Source: Hongsoonwoonella zoysiae (GTDB lineage: Bacteria > Pseudomonadota > Alphaproteobacteria > Rhizobiales > Stappiaceae). From it: 64,000 nt of DNA. The position numbers and the translations under genes are program-made. The stretch is taken from contig NZ_JABRXF010000002.1 in NCBI RefSeq assembly GCF_013266695.1, forward strand, positions 930,001 through 994,000. The letters run 5' to 3'. This document shows positions 35,355 through 43,884 of the stretch, piece by piece. Position 1 is the first letter of the stretch, and every line of letters begins with the position of its first letter. The notes under the pieces are model-generated. The model was not told where the DNA came from. It did not search any database and saw only the letters and a program-made list of their open reading frames with translations.

Positions 35355-37244
35355 ATGCGTTTTTTCATTGCTGGTCGGAGCGTGATTGCAAGGATATCCC
35401 TTGCCGCATCGATGATTTTTTGCATCTCGATTGCTCCTTTCACTCAAGTGGATGCCAGACAAGGCGCGGCTCGCATTCTGATCGTCAGCGAGCACGACAG
35501 CAATCTTTTCGCGGTTCAGAAAGTTATTGAACGGTTGAAGCGCGAACTTGCGGAAACGAAGCCGACAGCCGTCGAGTTTTATATCGAGCACCTTGATTTT
35601 ATTCGATTTCCCGGCTCAGCCCACCGCAAGCGCATTGCCCGGTTGATGGCTGCGAAATATGGCGACGCCCCCATCGACATAGCAATCGCCATCGGCCCGG
35701 CGGGGCTATCGTTTCTGCTGGAGAACAGGCAGGCAATCGCGCCGGACGTGCCAGTGATTGCCGGGGGTTTCTCTTGGTCATCGGTCGAAATTTCTTCGTT
35801 GCCGGATGGCGTCTATGGGGTCGCCAGCAATTTAGACGTGTCGAAAACGGTCGATCTCGCTCTTCGGCTTCAGCCTGATGCGAAGAAAATCGTTTTGCTG
35901 ACCGGGTCTTCCGACTTCGACCGCATCTGGAAGGAAACCGCCCGTCAGGACCTTTCGGAGAACTACCGTGGCGTTTCGGTTGAATATCTCTCGAGCATGA
36001 CACTCGACGGTTTCAAGCAAGCGGTAAAGAACTTGCCGGAAGACACGATTCTTTTGATCCTGACTGTCTTCAAGGCTGCAGATGGGCGAACTTACATCCC
36101 GCGCGATGTTACAGCTGAACTCGCCGCAATCTCCGCCGCCCCTGTGTACGCCGTCTACAGCTCATACATCGGAACCGGCGCCGTCGGGGGCTTCATCGAA
36201 ACTTTCGAGGGGATTGGCACCGATATTGCGAACATGGCAAATCGGATTTTATCCGGAAGCTCTCCGAAGGAACGGTTCGTCACATCTTCCGGGTTACCGG
36301 TGGTCGACTGGCGTCAATTCGCGCGTTGGGGAATGGATGAGACACTGCTTCCTGAAAACGCTCTTGTCCTACACCGTGAGCCTTCGATCTGGGATCGATA
36401 TAGGTTTCAGGTCATGGCGATCCTGGCGGTTCTGGTACTTCAATCCGGAACAATAGCGGCTTTGATCGTCCTTGATCGCAGAAAGCGGCGGATTGAGAAA
36501 GAGCTTGCGTTGGAGCGGCTGGAACTTGCTCACCTTTCGAGGACCTCGCAACTCGGAGAATTGTCGGGTTCCTTTGCGCATGAGCTGAACCAGCCGCTCA
36601 CTTCGATCCTCGCCAATGCCGAAGCGGGCATTCGCCTTGTCGACAGGAAGAAGCCGGACCTTAAGGAGATCAGGAGTATTCTCGAAGATATCGCGTCTTC
36701 AGACCGCCGTGCCGCAGGCGTCATCAAGCATCTCAGGCAAATGATGCTGAAGGGCGAAGTGACTCTTGAGCCAATGGACTTGAATGACGCCGTATCGAGC
36801 ACCCTTGCACTATTGCAGGGCGAACTGGTCGCACGGCAGACAAAGGTCCGCTTCATTCGCAATGCTGAAAACTTGCCAGTCAAGGGTAATATGGCGCAGC
36901 TGCAGCAGGTCGTTCTCAACCTGACACTGAACGCCGCGGATGCCATGGCTGATCTTGCCCCGGCCGATCGCCGTATAGAGATCGAAACCAATATCACGGC
37001 GAACAGATCACGCATGCTGTCGATTTCGGATCGGGGTTCCGGATTGTCCGCTGAATTGCGAGAGGCGGCGTTTCGGCCCTTTGTCAGCGGAAAAGCGAAC
37101 GGGATGGGGCTCGGCCTCGCAATTTGCCGTTCGATCGCCGAGGCCCACGGCGGGATCCTGAAGTTTGACGACCAGGCCGCCGAAGGTACTCGCATCATAC
37201 TCACCTTGCCATCGACGAATGGGGCGAGAGCAGGTTGGCAATGA
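35355..37244 (+). CDS. Sensor histidine kinase with periplasmic ABC-substrate-binding-like sensor domain
   Basis: A 629-residue membrane kinase. After an N-terminal signal/anchor segment (about 8-28) comes a periplasmic domain of about 310 residues resembling the ABC-transporter substrate-binding (PF04392-like) fold: ARILIVSEHDSNLF, AIAIGPAGLSFLLENR, DVPVIAGGFSW. One transmembrane helix follows (about 353-374). The kinase core has H409 in GSFAHELNQPLTSILANAEA, the N box LNLTLNAADAM and the G box GMGLGLAICRSIAEAHGG, as in FixL/DctB-type kinases. It overlaps the response regulator gene by 4 bases (ATGA). It presumably senses a small periplasmic ligand, possibly a product of the sulfatase/HAD genes. 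Confidence 0.92.
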   Translation: MRFFIAGRSVIARISLAASMIFCISIAPFTQVDARQGAARILIVSEHDSNLFAVQKVIERLKRELAETKPTAVEFYIEHLDFIRFPGSAHRKRIARLMAAKYGDAPIDIAIAIGPAGLSFLLENRQAIAPDVPVIAGGFSWSSVEISSLPDGVYGVASNLDVSKTVDLALRLQPDAKKIVLLTGSSDFDRIWKETARQDLSENYRGVSVEYLSSMTLDGFKQAVKNLPEDTILLILTVFKAADGRTYIPRDVTAELAAISAAPVYAVYSSYIGTGAVGGFIETFEGIGTDIANMANRILSGSSPKERFVTSSGLPVVDWRQFARWGMDETLLPENALVLHREPSIWDRYRFQVMAILAVLVLQSGTIAALIVLDRRKRRIEKELALERLELAHLSRTSQLGELSGSFAHELNQPLTSILANAEAGIRLVDRKKPDLKEIRSILEDIASSDRRAAGVIKHLRQMMLKGEVTLEPMDLNDAVSSTLALLQGELVARQTKVRFIRNAENLPVKGNMAQLQQVVLNLTLNAADAMADLAPADRRIEIETNITANRSRMLSISDRGSGLSAELREAAFRPFVSGKANGMGLGLAICRSIAEAHGGILKFDDQAAEGTRIILTLPSTNGARAGWQ

Positions 37245-37852
37245 GTGACAAACCCGCGACGGTCTATCTGATAGATGACGACGAAAGCATTCTTACCGCG
37301 CTCTCCAGGCTGCTCGCCGGCTACGGATATCGGTGTAAGCGCTATTCAAGCGCGGAAGAATTTCTGAACGCCCACGACCCGGATGCGCCCGGTTGCGCAG
37401 TGCTCGATCTCGAACTGCCGGGGCTGGATGGCTTTGCTCTTCACGAACGACTTCTAGAGATGCGCCCTGGAAGGCCTGCGATATTTCTGACCGGACGCGG
37501 GACCATTGCCGGCGGCATCAGCGCCATGAAATCCGGTGCGGTCGACTTTTTGACGAAACCGGTAGAGGCGGATCAATTCGTGATTGCGGTCGAGGCGGCC
37601 TGCCGGCGGGATATCGACGCGCGACGGGAGTACGCCCGGAAAAAATCGGTCGATGATCTATTGGCAAGCCTGACCGCGCGGGAACGGGAGGTCCTGTCCC
37701 ATGTTGTGGCGGGACGGATGAACAAACAGATCGCCGCGGACCTCGGCATCGTGGAAAAAACGGTCAAGGTCCATCGTTGCCGCATGATGGCAAAGATGAG
37801 AGTGCGGACCGTCGCCGATCTTGTGCGAATAATCACACGACACGGCTCTTGA
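37241..37852 (+). CDS. FixJ/LuxR-type response regulator
   Basis: A 203-residue response regulator. The receiver has the acidic pocket LIDDDES, phosphoacceptor Asp56 in VLDLELPGLDG, Thr in FLTGRG and Lys in FLTKPVEADQ. The C-terminal LuxR-type HTH includes LTAREREVLSHVVAGRMNKQ and VEKTVKVHRCRMMAKM. ATG 37241 overlaps the kinase stop by 4 bases, so kinase and regulator are coupled and form a cognate pair. Its targets are probably the neighbouring cytochrome and sulfatase operons, inferred from position. Confidence 0.94.
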   Translation: MSDKPATVYLIDDDESILTALSRLLAGYGYRCKRYSSAEEFLNAHDPDAPGCAVLDLELPGLDGFALHERLLEMRPGRPAIFLTGRGTIAGGISAMKSGAVDFLTKPVEADQFVIAVEAACRRDIDARREYARKKSVDDLLASLTAREREVLSHVVAGRMNKQIAADLGIVEKTVKVHRCRMMAKMRVRTVADLVRIITRHGS

Positions 37853-37925
37853 GCCTTGTTTCACTGAAAGCCATTGGACCCGAGGGCAATATCCTGCCCG
37901 GTCTTTTTCGTCGTATAAATTTCCG

Positions 37926-38302
37926 ATGAAAGCCGAAAAAAGTCGTGATCGCAATCGTGGATGATGATGATCCCGTGCGCGGCACCCTGCAACGAATGGT
38001 TCTGTCTCTGTCGTTCGATCCGGTGGACTTTCGATCGGGCCATGAATTCGTTGCCAGCCTCGACCGTCGGGCGCCGGATTGCATGCTGCTTGACCTTCAT
38101 ATGCCCGGATTTAACGGGCCGGATTTATTTCGGGAACTGGCGTCAAGGCGGCGGGGGATACCGGCGATTGCCGTTACAGGGCTCGATCAGCCAGCCGGGC
38201 TTGCGCGAAAAATGCTTTGAAGCCGGAGCGGCGACTTACATGATCAAACCGCTCGAAAGCACCAAAGTGGCAAGGGCGATCGCATCCGCGACGAGGATCT
38301 GA
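37926..38302 (+). pseudogene. Receiver-domain protein, apparently frameshifted
   Basis: The receiver signature is split between two frames. From GTG 37945 one frame reads IAIVDDDDPVRGTLQRM, then LLDLHMPGFNGPDLF (phosphoacceptor Asp) and IPAIAVTGLDQP, stopping at 38220. The continuation, EKCFEAGAATYMIKPLES with the conserved Lys, is in the +1 frame and ends at 38302. Removing one base near 38195-38200 (a CAGCCAGCC stretch) would restore a full receiver. A second shift is suggested at the six-A run 37936-37941: one A fewer would put ATG 37926 in frame. This is either a decaying gene, a sequence error or programmed shifting. No output domain is present. Confidence 0.75.
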
Positions 38303-38349
38303 TTAAATATCGTAAGGTTCTGCGTCATTGGCGGGAAGCTTGTTACTCA

Positions 38350-40509
38350 ATGTCGAAAATCGATCAAAATTCGAAGCGTTTTCAGACGGGTTGGGATCGT
38401 CTGTTGAATAATAATTTATCGGCAGTCGGCATATTGAGACACTTCTTCTTCAAAACAAACTGCACCGTTCCTGCGTTACTTCTTTCGGTTTTGATCATCA
38501 GTTCTTCAATTTTCGCATCCGGTCCCGCTTGGCCGCAAAACCCTTCCCCACTTTCCTTCGTCACGAGCGAGACCTGCCGGTCATGCCACTCTTCCGCATT
38601 CGAGGCATGGTCGGGCTCGCATCACGACTGGGCACTCAAGCCCGCGAGCGAACCTTATGTCCTCGGTGATTTCGACGATGCAGAATTCGCGCAAGGCGGG
38701 ACGATCTATCGTTTTCATCGCGGCGGCAGCGGCTATCGCGTCGAGCAGACAGGCGCCGATGGCGGCACCGCGTCCTATGAAATAGCCTATGCCGTGGGCG
38801 TAACTCCGCTGCAGCAATATCTGGTAGAGATCGAGCCCGGTCGCCTTCAGGCGCTCGATGTTGCCTGGGATACGGATAATCGTCGCTGGTTCTACCTTTA
38901 TCCCGAGCAGAAGCTGGATCCGGATGACGGCCTGCATTGGACCGGCCCTTACAAAAACTGGAACGCACGTTGCGCGGAATGTCACCAGACCGGCTACCGC
39001 AAGAATTACGATCCCCAAACGCGCATCTATTCAAGTACCTGGGGCGAGTTGAACGTCGCCTGCGAAGCTTGTCACGGCGCGGGAGAAGCGCATGTCGCGT
39101 GGGCCCGCGCCAAGGAAGCCGATGCCGATACCGTGGCGGCTATTTCAGGCTTTAAAGGTGTAGACAGCTATGGATTTCCAGAAAGGCTCGAAGGATCGAG
39201 CCAGTACCGGGAAATCAACCTCTGCTTCCGCTGCCATTCGCGGCGTGAACCGATAGGCCCGGACAGTCCGCCGGCCGCAGCCCGTTTTTCAAACCACTAT
39301 CGCCTTTCCCTCCTCAGGCCGGGCCTTTACCACCCCGACGGCCAGATACGAGACGAGGTCTATGTCGCCGGTTCCTTTCTTCAAAGCCGGATGTACGCGG
39401 CTGGCGTAACCTGCTCGAGTTGCCATGATCCGCATTCCCTGAAGCTTAAGGCAAATGATAATGCGCTCTGCACGCAGTGCCATAGCCCGAACGGCAACGC
39501 TGATTTTTCGAGCCTGAAGCCCGCGCTGTATGACGATCCTGCCCACCATAACCACGAAGTGGGCGAAGAAGGCGCACGCTGCGTCGCGTGCCATATGCCG
39601 GCAACGACCTATATGCGGGTCGATCCGCGCCGTGATCACTCCTTCCGAGTACCACGGCCCGACCTTTCGGTGGCGTTCGGCGTTCCGAACGCCTGCACCG
39701 GATGTCATGAGGGCAGGACGAGCGAATGGGCAGTGGAAACGGTGAAGCAGTGGTTTCCGGACGGTCGCTCCGGCACGCAATCCCTCGCTCATTTCCTGAA
39801 CCCCAACATGACGCTCGACGATGCAGCAGTCGAACGTCTCGCGAATTACGCGGACGAGGTAGAAAATCCGGGCATCTCACGCGCAAGCGTGCTTGACCGG
39901 CTGTTGCAGACGGCCTCACCCCGGATCGCATCTCGCGTGGCATCTCTCCTAAACGATGAAGATCCACTGGTGAGGTCGGCGGCTATCGAGCTTCAGGCTG
40001 CTGCCGAGCCGGACAACTTGCTGACGCGTCTCCTTCCGCTTCTCTCCGATCCGGTGAAGAGCGTGCGGATTGATGCTGCGAGGAACATGATCGCCGTATT
40101 GGCCCGGCCGATACCCGATGACAAACGGCAGGCCCTGTCGGCAGCCTTCAGGGACTATCAGTCTTCGCTGGCAGCCAAGGCGGACTTTCCGGAAACGCAA
40201 ATGGCGATCGGCGGCCTTGCCCTCGCCCTCCGAAACGTCCCGGCTGCGGATCAGGCGTTCCGCACTGCCGTCGAACTCGACCCCCAGCTTCATGAGGCGT
40301 GGCGAATGCGCGCCCGGATAGCCTGGGCGACCGGAAATCCGCAAGACGCGATTTCGATCGCCGAGGAGGGATTGAAGAAAAAACCTGACAGCGCGCTCCT
40401 GATGTCGACCCTGGCGGAGATACTCGGATCGATGGGTCGTCAGGAGGAGGCGCTACGCTATATGCAGCGTTCACAAGAAGCAGCACGCCAGAGCCAAAAC
40501 GCTCAGTAA
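38350..40509 (+). CDS. Exported eight-heme cytochrome c with HEAT- and TPR-like repeats
   Basis: A 719-residue protein with an N-terminal hydrophobic export segment (about 38-58) preceded by an unusually long hydrophilic start. Eight CxxCH heme motifs are visible in order: CRSCH (from C76), CAECH, CEACH, CFRCH, CSSCH, CTQCH, CVACH and CTGCH. They lie in the first 460 residues, in a layout recalling cytochrome c554/octaheme proteins. The C-terminal 240 residues hold HEAT-like helices (LNDEDPLVRSAAIELQ, LSDPVKSVRIDAARNM) and TPR-like units (AFRTAVELDPQLHEAWRMRA). It should act as a periplasmic electron-transfer protein or redox enzyme. It follows the two-component genes on the same strand. Confidence 0.92.
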   Translation: MSKIDQNSKRFQTGWDRLLNNNLSAVGILRHFFFKTNCTVPALLLSVLIISSSIFASGPAWPQNPSPLSFVTSETCRSCHSSAFEAWSGSHHDWALKPASEPYVLGDFDDAEFAQGGTIYRFHRGGSGYRVEQTGADGGTASYEIAYAVGVTPLQQYLVEIEPGRLQALDVAWDTDNRRWFYLYPEQKLDPDDGLHWTGPYKNWNARCAECHQTGYRKNYDPQTRIYSSTWGELNVACEACHGAGEAHVAWARAKEADADTVAAISGFKGVDSYGFPERLEGSSQYREINLCFRCHSRREPIGPDSPPAAARFSNHYRLSLLRPGLYHPDGQIRDEVYVAGSFLQSRMYAAGVTCSSCHDPHSLKLKANDNALCTQCHSPNGNADFSSLKPALYDDPAHHNHEVGEEGARCVACHMPATTYMRVDPRRDHSFRVPRPDLSVAFGVPNACTGCHEGRTSEWAVETVKQWFPDGRSGTQSLAHFLNPNMTLDDAAVERLANYADEVENPGISRASVLDRLLQTASPRIASRVASLLNDEDPLVRSAAIELQAAAEPDNLLTRLLPLLSDPVKSVRIDAARNMIAVLARPIPDDKRQALSAAFRDYQSSLAAKADFPETQMAIGGLALALRNVPAADQAFRTAVELDPQLHEAWRMRARIAWATGNPQDAISIAEEGLKKKPDSALLMSTLAEILGSMGRQEEALRYMQRSQEAARQSQNAQ

Positions 40510-40784
40510 GTTACGGCATATTTTCCCTTACTCTAAAGAAGTATTCAGTTTTCCTAATTTCATAATTTCCGATGGGAGTAATACATACTTTCTTTTCAAA
40601 GCAGAAAATGCGATATTTCCTCAATAGAAAAAACATGCAGATTTTATCAACTCAGAGTCGCAAGCCATTTTTTATTGCGGCAACTTCTGACAGTTATCAG
40701 CCCTGTGAATGCAAGCGACGACCGAATTTTGATTTTCGTCGGTGAGAATCCTTGGGGCCGAATTCACACAACGGAGGAAAGAAA

Positions 40785-41054
40785 ATGCCCGGATACACGA
40801 AAAAATTGGCAATATTCCTTGGCTGCTCGGCTTTTATCATCGCAGCGCCGGTATTTGCCCTCGCCGATTGCGCGGAGGACATCGACAAGGTGGAGCGCGC
40901 GCTAGGCCAGGCCGGCGACAGTGGCATCGACGAAACCACCGCTGACACTATGCGCCAGCTTCTCGATCAAGCCAATGAGCAGCGACGCGACGGCAATGAA
41001 GAACAATGCCAGGAGCTGATCAATCAAGCCAAGCAGATGGGCAACGTCGAATAG
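40785..41054 (+). CDS. Small secreted protein downstream of the multiheme cytochrome
   Basis: An 89-residue protein with a signal peptide (LAIFLGCSAFIIAAPVFALA, then DCAED). The mature part is short, helical and acidic, with two Cys (ADCAED and EQCQEL) that could form a disulfide. ATG 40785 has an excellent ribosome binding site (ACGGAGGAAAG). It is 275 bases after the cytochrome gene in an AT-rich spacer, so it may have its own promoter. No family is recognised. Position suggests association with the sulfatase/cytochrome set. Confidence 0.75.
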   Translation: MPGYTKKLAIFLGCSAFIIAAPVFALADCAEDIDKVERALGQAGDSGIDETTADTMRQLLDQANEQRRDGNEEQCQELINQAKQMGNVE

Positions 41055-41146
41055 CGACTAGCCAGTGATCTTCGGGGAGGGAGGATCCGGCGGATGACAT
41101 CATGACGTTTCGGCATCCGCTTGCCAGCGCAGATTCCGTATTGCCC

Positions 41147-41320
41147 GGCATCTCGGGCCGTATACCCCCCGCGTTCGACGGCTAGTCCTGCATCACTCTT
41201 GTGAAGTACTGCGGGCCGAAGGGCTATCCTTGCTTCGCGGAAGGCGGCAACATGGACATGTCGCCCAAGGTCGTGCAGAACTCTTTCACACGCATCTCCA
41301 TGGTGCCTATCTCCGGGTGA
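41147..41320 (+). pseudogene. Remnant of an IlvD/Edd-family sugar-acid dehydratase
   Basis: In the frame with codons at 41147 onwards the translation contains SCITLVKYCGPKGYP followed by CFAEGGNMDMSPKVV and ISG, closely matching the late segment of IlvD/Edd dehydratases (consensus K-x-C-G-P-K-G-Y-P-G-M-A-E-V-G-N-M). A stop codon (TAG at 41183-41185) interrupts it, and it ends at TGA 41320 before the family's catalytic-Ser segment. It is therefore a broken fragment. It lies directly upstream of the aldose dehydrogenase gene. The intact dehydratase at 44955 reads AGPQGGPGFPEWG at the same place, so this remnant is not a recent copy of it. Confidence 0.7.
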
Positions 41321-41362
41321 ATTTGAATTTGCCCGGAGACGGGCGCGCAGAGGACGTAGCCC

Positions 41363-42301
41363 GTGACAGTCCTTGAAACACCCGTCGCCATCGTCGGGCT
41401 GGGCAAGATCGCGGTCGACCAGCACCTGCCGTCGATCGCCACCTCGCCCGCTTTCCACCTCGGCGCGGTTGTCAGCCGCCATGCGTCCATGGAAGGCATT
41501 CCCTCCTATAAGACCCTTGGCGAAATGCTGGCGAATGAGCCGGATGTGCCGGCCGTCGCCCTTTGTGTTCCCCCGCAAGTCCGCTTCGACCTCGCGTATG
41601 AAGCGCTTTGCGCAGGGCGCCATGTATTGCTCGAAAAGCCACCCGGCGCCTCCCTTTCGGAGGTCGAGGCACTGTGTGATCTAGCCGAAGCGAATGGCTG
41701 CGTCCTCTTCGCCACCTGGCATTCGCGCTTTGCCAAAGGGGTGGCGAAGGCGAAGGAATGGCTTGCGGCGCGTGACATCGGCAAGGTCAAGATCACCTGG
41801 CGCGAGGACGTCCGTCATTGGCATCCGGGCCAGCAATGGATCTGGCAGCCGGGCGGCCTCGGCGTCTTCGATCCGGGCATAAACGCGCTTTCGATCCTGA
41901 CCGAAATCCTGCCCTCCCCCGTCCATATGACCGCGGCGGAGCTTGAGTTTCCGGAAAACCGCGACACGCCGATTGCAGCAAGGCTTTCAATGCGTGGCGC
42001 GGGAAATCTAATTGTCGAAGCGGATTTCGACTGGCGCCAGACCGGCCCGCAAACCTGGAATATCGAGGTTGAAACCGACCATGGGGTCTTGCGCCTGACC
42101 GGTGGGGGAGCGCATCTTGAAGTCGACGGACGTAACATGACGGATGCCGAGGCGCTCCAATCGGAGTATGACGGCATCTATAGCCGCTTTGCCGAATTGC
42201 TGCGGGAGAGCCGGAGCGAGGTCGACAACTCCCCGCTTCGCCACGTGGCGGACGCCTTCATGCTCGGCAAACGGCGTGTCGCGGCTCCTTTCAACGACTG
42301 A
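41363..42301 (+). CDS. Gfo/Idh/MocA-family aldose 1-dehydrogenase (L-arabinose/D-galactose type)
   Basis: A 312-residue dehydrogenase resembling the L-arabinose 1-dehydrogenase of Azospirillum brasilense and rhizobial D-galactose 1-dehydrogenases. The cofactor motif is AIVGLGKIAVDQHLP, the Lys motif is LLEKPPGASLSEVE, and the active-site segment GGLGVFDPGINALSIL gives Asp170 and Asn174, equivalent to the catalytic pair of that enzyme. It oxidises L-arabinose or D-galactose to the lactone. The start is GTG 41363. The aldehyde dehydrogenase gene follows after 8 bases. No lactonase gene is seen in the window. Confidence 0.9.
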   Translation: MTVLETPVAIVGLGKIAVDQHLPSIATSPAFHLGAVVSRHASMEGIPSYKTLGEMLANEPDVPAVALCVPPQVRFDLAYEALCAGRHVLLEKPPGASLSEVEALCDLAEANGCVLFATWHSRFAKGVAKAKEWLAARDIGKVKITWREDVRHWHPGQQWIWQPGGLGVFDPGINALSILTEILPSPVHMTAAELEFPENRDTPIAARLSMRGAGNLIVEADFDWRQTGPQTWNIEVETDHGVLRLTGGGAHLEVDGRNMTDAEALQSEYDGIYSRFAELLRESRSEVDNSPLRHVADAFMLGKRRVAAPFND

Positions 42302-42309
42302 CCAAGAGA

Positions 42310-43845
42310 ATGACCATGCTCGATAAACCTGTCTTCAAACCGCACGGGCGCCACCTGATCGCCGGCGAATGGGTCGGCGGCACAACGACGTTTGCTTCAA
42401 GCCCGGCGCACGGACCGTCTTTCGATTATTCGGTCGGCACGCCGGAGCATGTCGATGCCGCGGCAAGGGCCGCGGAGGAGGCTTTCTGGACGTACGGTTA
42501 CAGCACCCGGGCGGAACGCGCGGCATTCCTCAACGCAATCGCCGACGAGGTCGAGGCGCGCGGCGAAGCGATCACCGAAATCGGAACCTCGGAGACCGGA
42601 CTGCCGCAGGCCCGCCTAGAGGGCGAGCGCGGCCGCACCGTCGGCCAGCTTCGCCTCTTCGCCTCGCACATCGAGGAAGGCGACTATCTGGACCGCCGCC
42701 ACGACGTAGCGTTGCCGGACCGCAAGCCCCTGCCCCGCCCGGACCTGAAGCTGATCCAGCGTCCCGTCGGTCCGGTCGCCGTCTTCGGCGCGTCGAACTT
42801 CCCGCTCGCCTTTTCCACGGCGGGCGGCGACACGGCATCCGCGCTTGCAGCCGGCTGCCCTGTGGTCGTAAAGGGCCACTCCGCCCACCCTGGTACGGGA
42901 GAGATCGTTGCCGAAGCGATCGACGCAGCGATCAGGAAATGCGGCGTGCATCGCGGCGTCTTCTCCTTCATCCAGGGCGGCAAGCGTGATGTGGGCCAGT
43001 CCCTGGTCCAGCATCCGCTCATCAAGGCGGTCGGCTTTACGGGTTCTCTCGCCGGCGGGCGGGCGTTGTTCGACCTTTGCGCGGCCCGACCCGAGCCGAT
43101 CCCCTTCTTCGGCGAGCTCGGCTCGGTCAACCCGATGTTCCTGCTTCCTGCAGCCCTCTCTGCGCGTGGCGCCGATATCGCGAAAGGCTGGGCGGGCTCG
43201 CTCACCATGGGCGCCGGCCAGTTCTGTACCAACCCGGGCATTTCTGTCGTCATCGACGGGCCGGATGCCGATGTTTATGTGGAAGCTGCCGCCGGCGCGC
43301 TTGGCGAAGTCGGCGCGCAGGTCATGCTGACGGATGGTATCGCCGCAGCCTACCGGGAAGGCCGCGACCGTGTCGCGGGCTCAAGCGGCGTTCGCGAGGT
43401 GCTGACGTCGACTTGCGACCTTCGCAATGCGACGCCCTATCTCTTCTCCACCTCGGGCAAGGATTGGCTTTCGAACCGCGAGCTTGGGGAAGAGGTTTTC
43501 GGCCCGCTCGGTCTCGTGGTTCGGGCCACGGATTTTTCGGAAATGCTTGAGGTTGCCAAGAGCCTGGAAGGCCAGCTCACCGCGACGTTGCATATGGACG
43601 ATGCGGACGCCGGCGAGGCGCGCCAGCTTCTCCCCATTCTGGAGCGCAAGGCGGGGCGACTTCTCGCCAACGGATTTCCGACCGGTGTCGAAGTGGCGGA
43701 CGCGATGGTCCACGGCGGGCCTTATCCGGCATCCACAAATTTCGGCGCGACTTCGGTCGGCACCATGGCGATCCGCCGTTTCCTGAGGCCCGTTTGCTAT
43801 CAGAACATGCCGGAAAGCATACTCCCGGAGGACCTCAACACCTGA
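42310..43845 (+). CDS. Alpha-ketoglutaric semialdehyde (2,5-dioxovalerate) dehydrogenase
   Basis: A 511-residue aldehyde dehydrogenase. The ALDH glutamate is in FGELGSVNPMF and the catalytic Cys306 is in MGAGQFCTNPGISVV. VAVFGASNFPLAFSTAGGDTASALAAGCPVVVKGHSAHPGT (shown in part: FGASNFPLAFSTAGGDTASA) is typical of the KGSADH group. It oxidises alpha-ketoglutaric semialdehyde to 2-oxoglutarate, the final step of non-phosphorylating pentose and glucarate/galactarate routes. It lies 8 bases after the aldose dehydrogenase gene and is convergent with the DHDPS-family gene. Confidence 0.92.
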   Translation: MTMLDKPVFKPHGRHLIAGEWVGGTTTFASSPAHGPSFDYSVGTPEHVDAAARAAEEAFWTYGYSTRAERAAFLNAIADEVEARGEAITEIGTSETGLPQARLEGERGRTVGQLRLFASHIEEGDYLDRRHDVALPDRKPLPRPDLKLIQRPVGPVAVFGASNFPLAFSTAGGDTASALAAGCPVVVKGHSAHPGTGEIVAEAIDAAIRKCGVHRGVFSFIQGGKRDVGQSLVQHPLIKAVGFTGSLAGGRALFDLCAARPEPIPFFGELGSVNPMFLLPAALSARGADIAKGWAGSLTMGAGQFCTNPGISVVIDGPDADVYVEAAAGALGEVGAQVMLTDGIAAAYREGRDRVAGSSGVREVLTSTCDLRNATPYLFSTSGKDWLSNRELGEEVFGPLGLVVRATDFSEMLEVAKSLEGQLTATLHMDDADAGEARQLLPILERKAGRLLANGFPTGVEVADAMVHGGPYPASTNFGATSVGTMAIRRFLRPVCYQNMPESILPEDLNT

Positions 43846-43884
43846 TCCTTAGCGATTTTCAGCTGGCGGCGTCGAAGGGAGCCG

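Noticed and set aside
41159-41169. Possible fifth GGTATACC-type operator upstream of the aldose dehydrogenase
   Set aside because: The sequence is CCGTATACCCC; only part of the core is present and the palindrome is broken. It also falls inside the dehydratase remnant.
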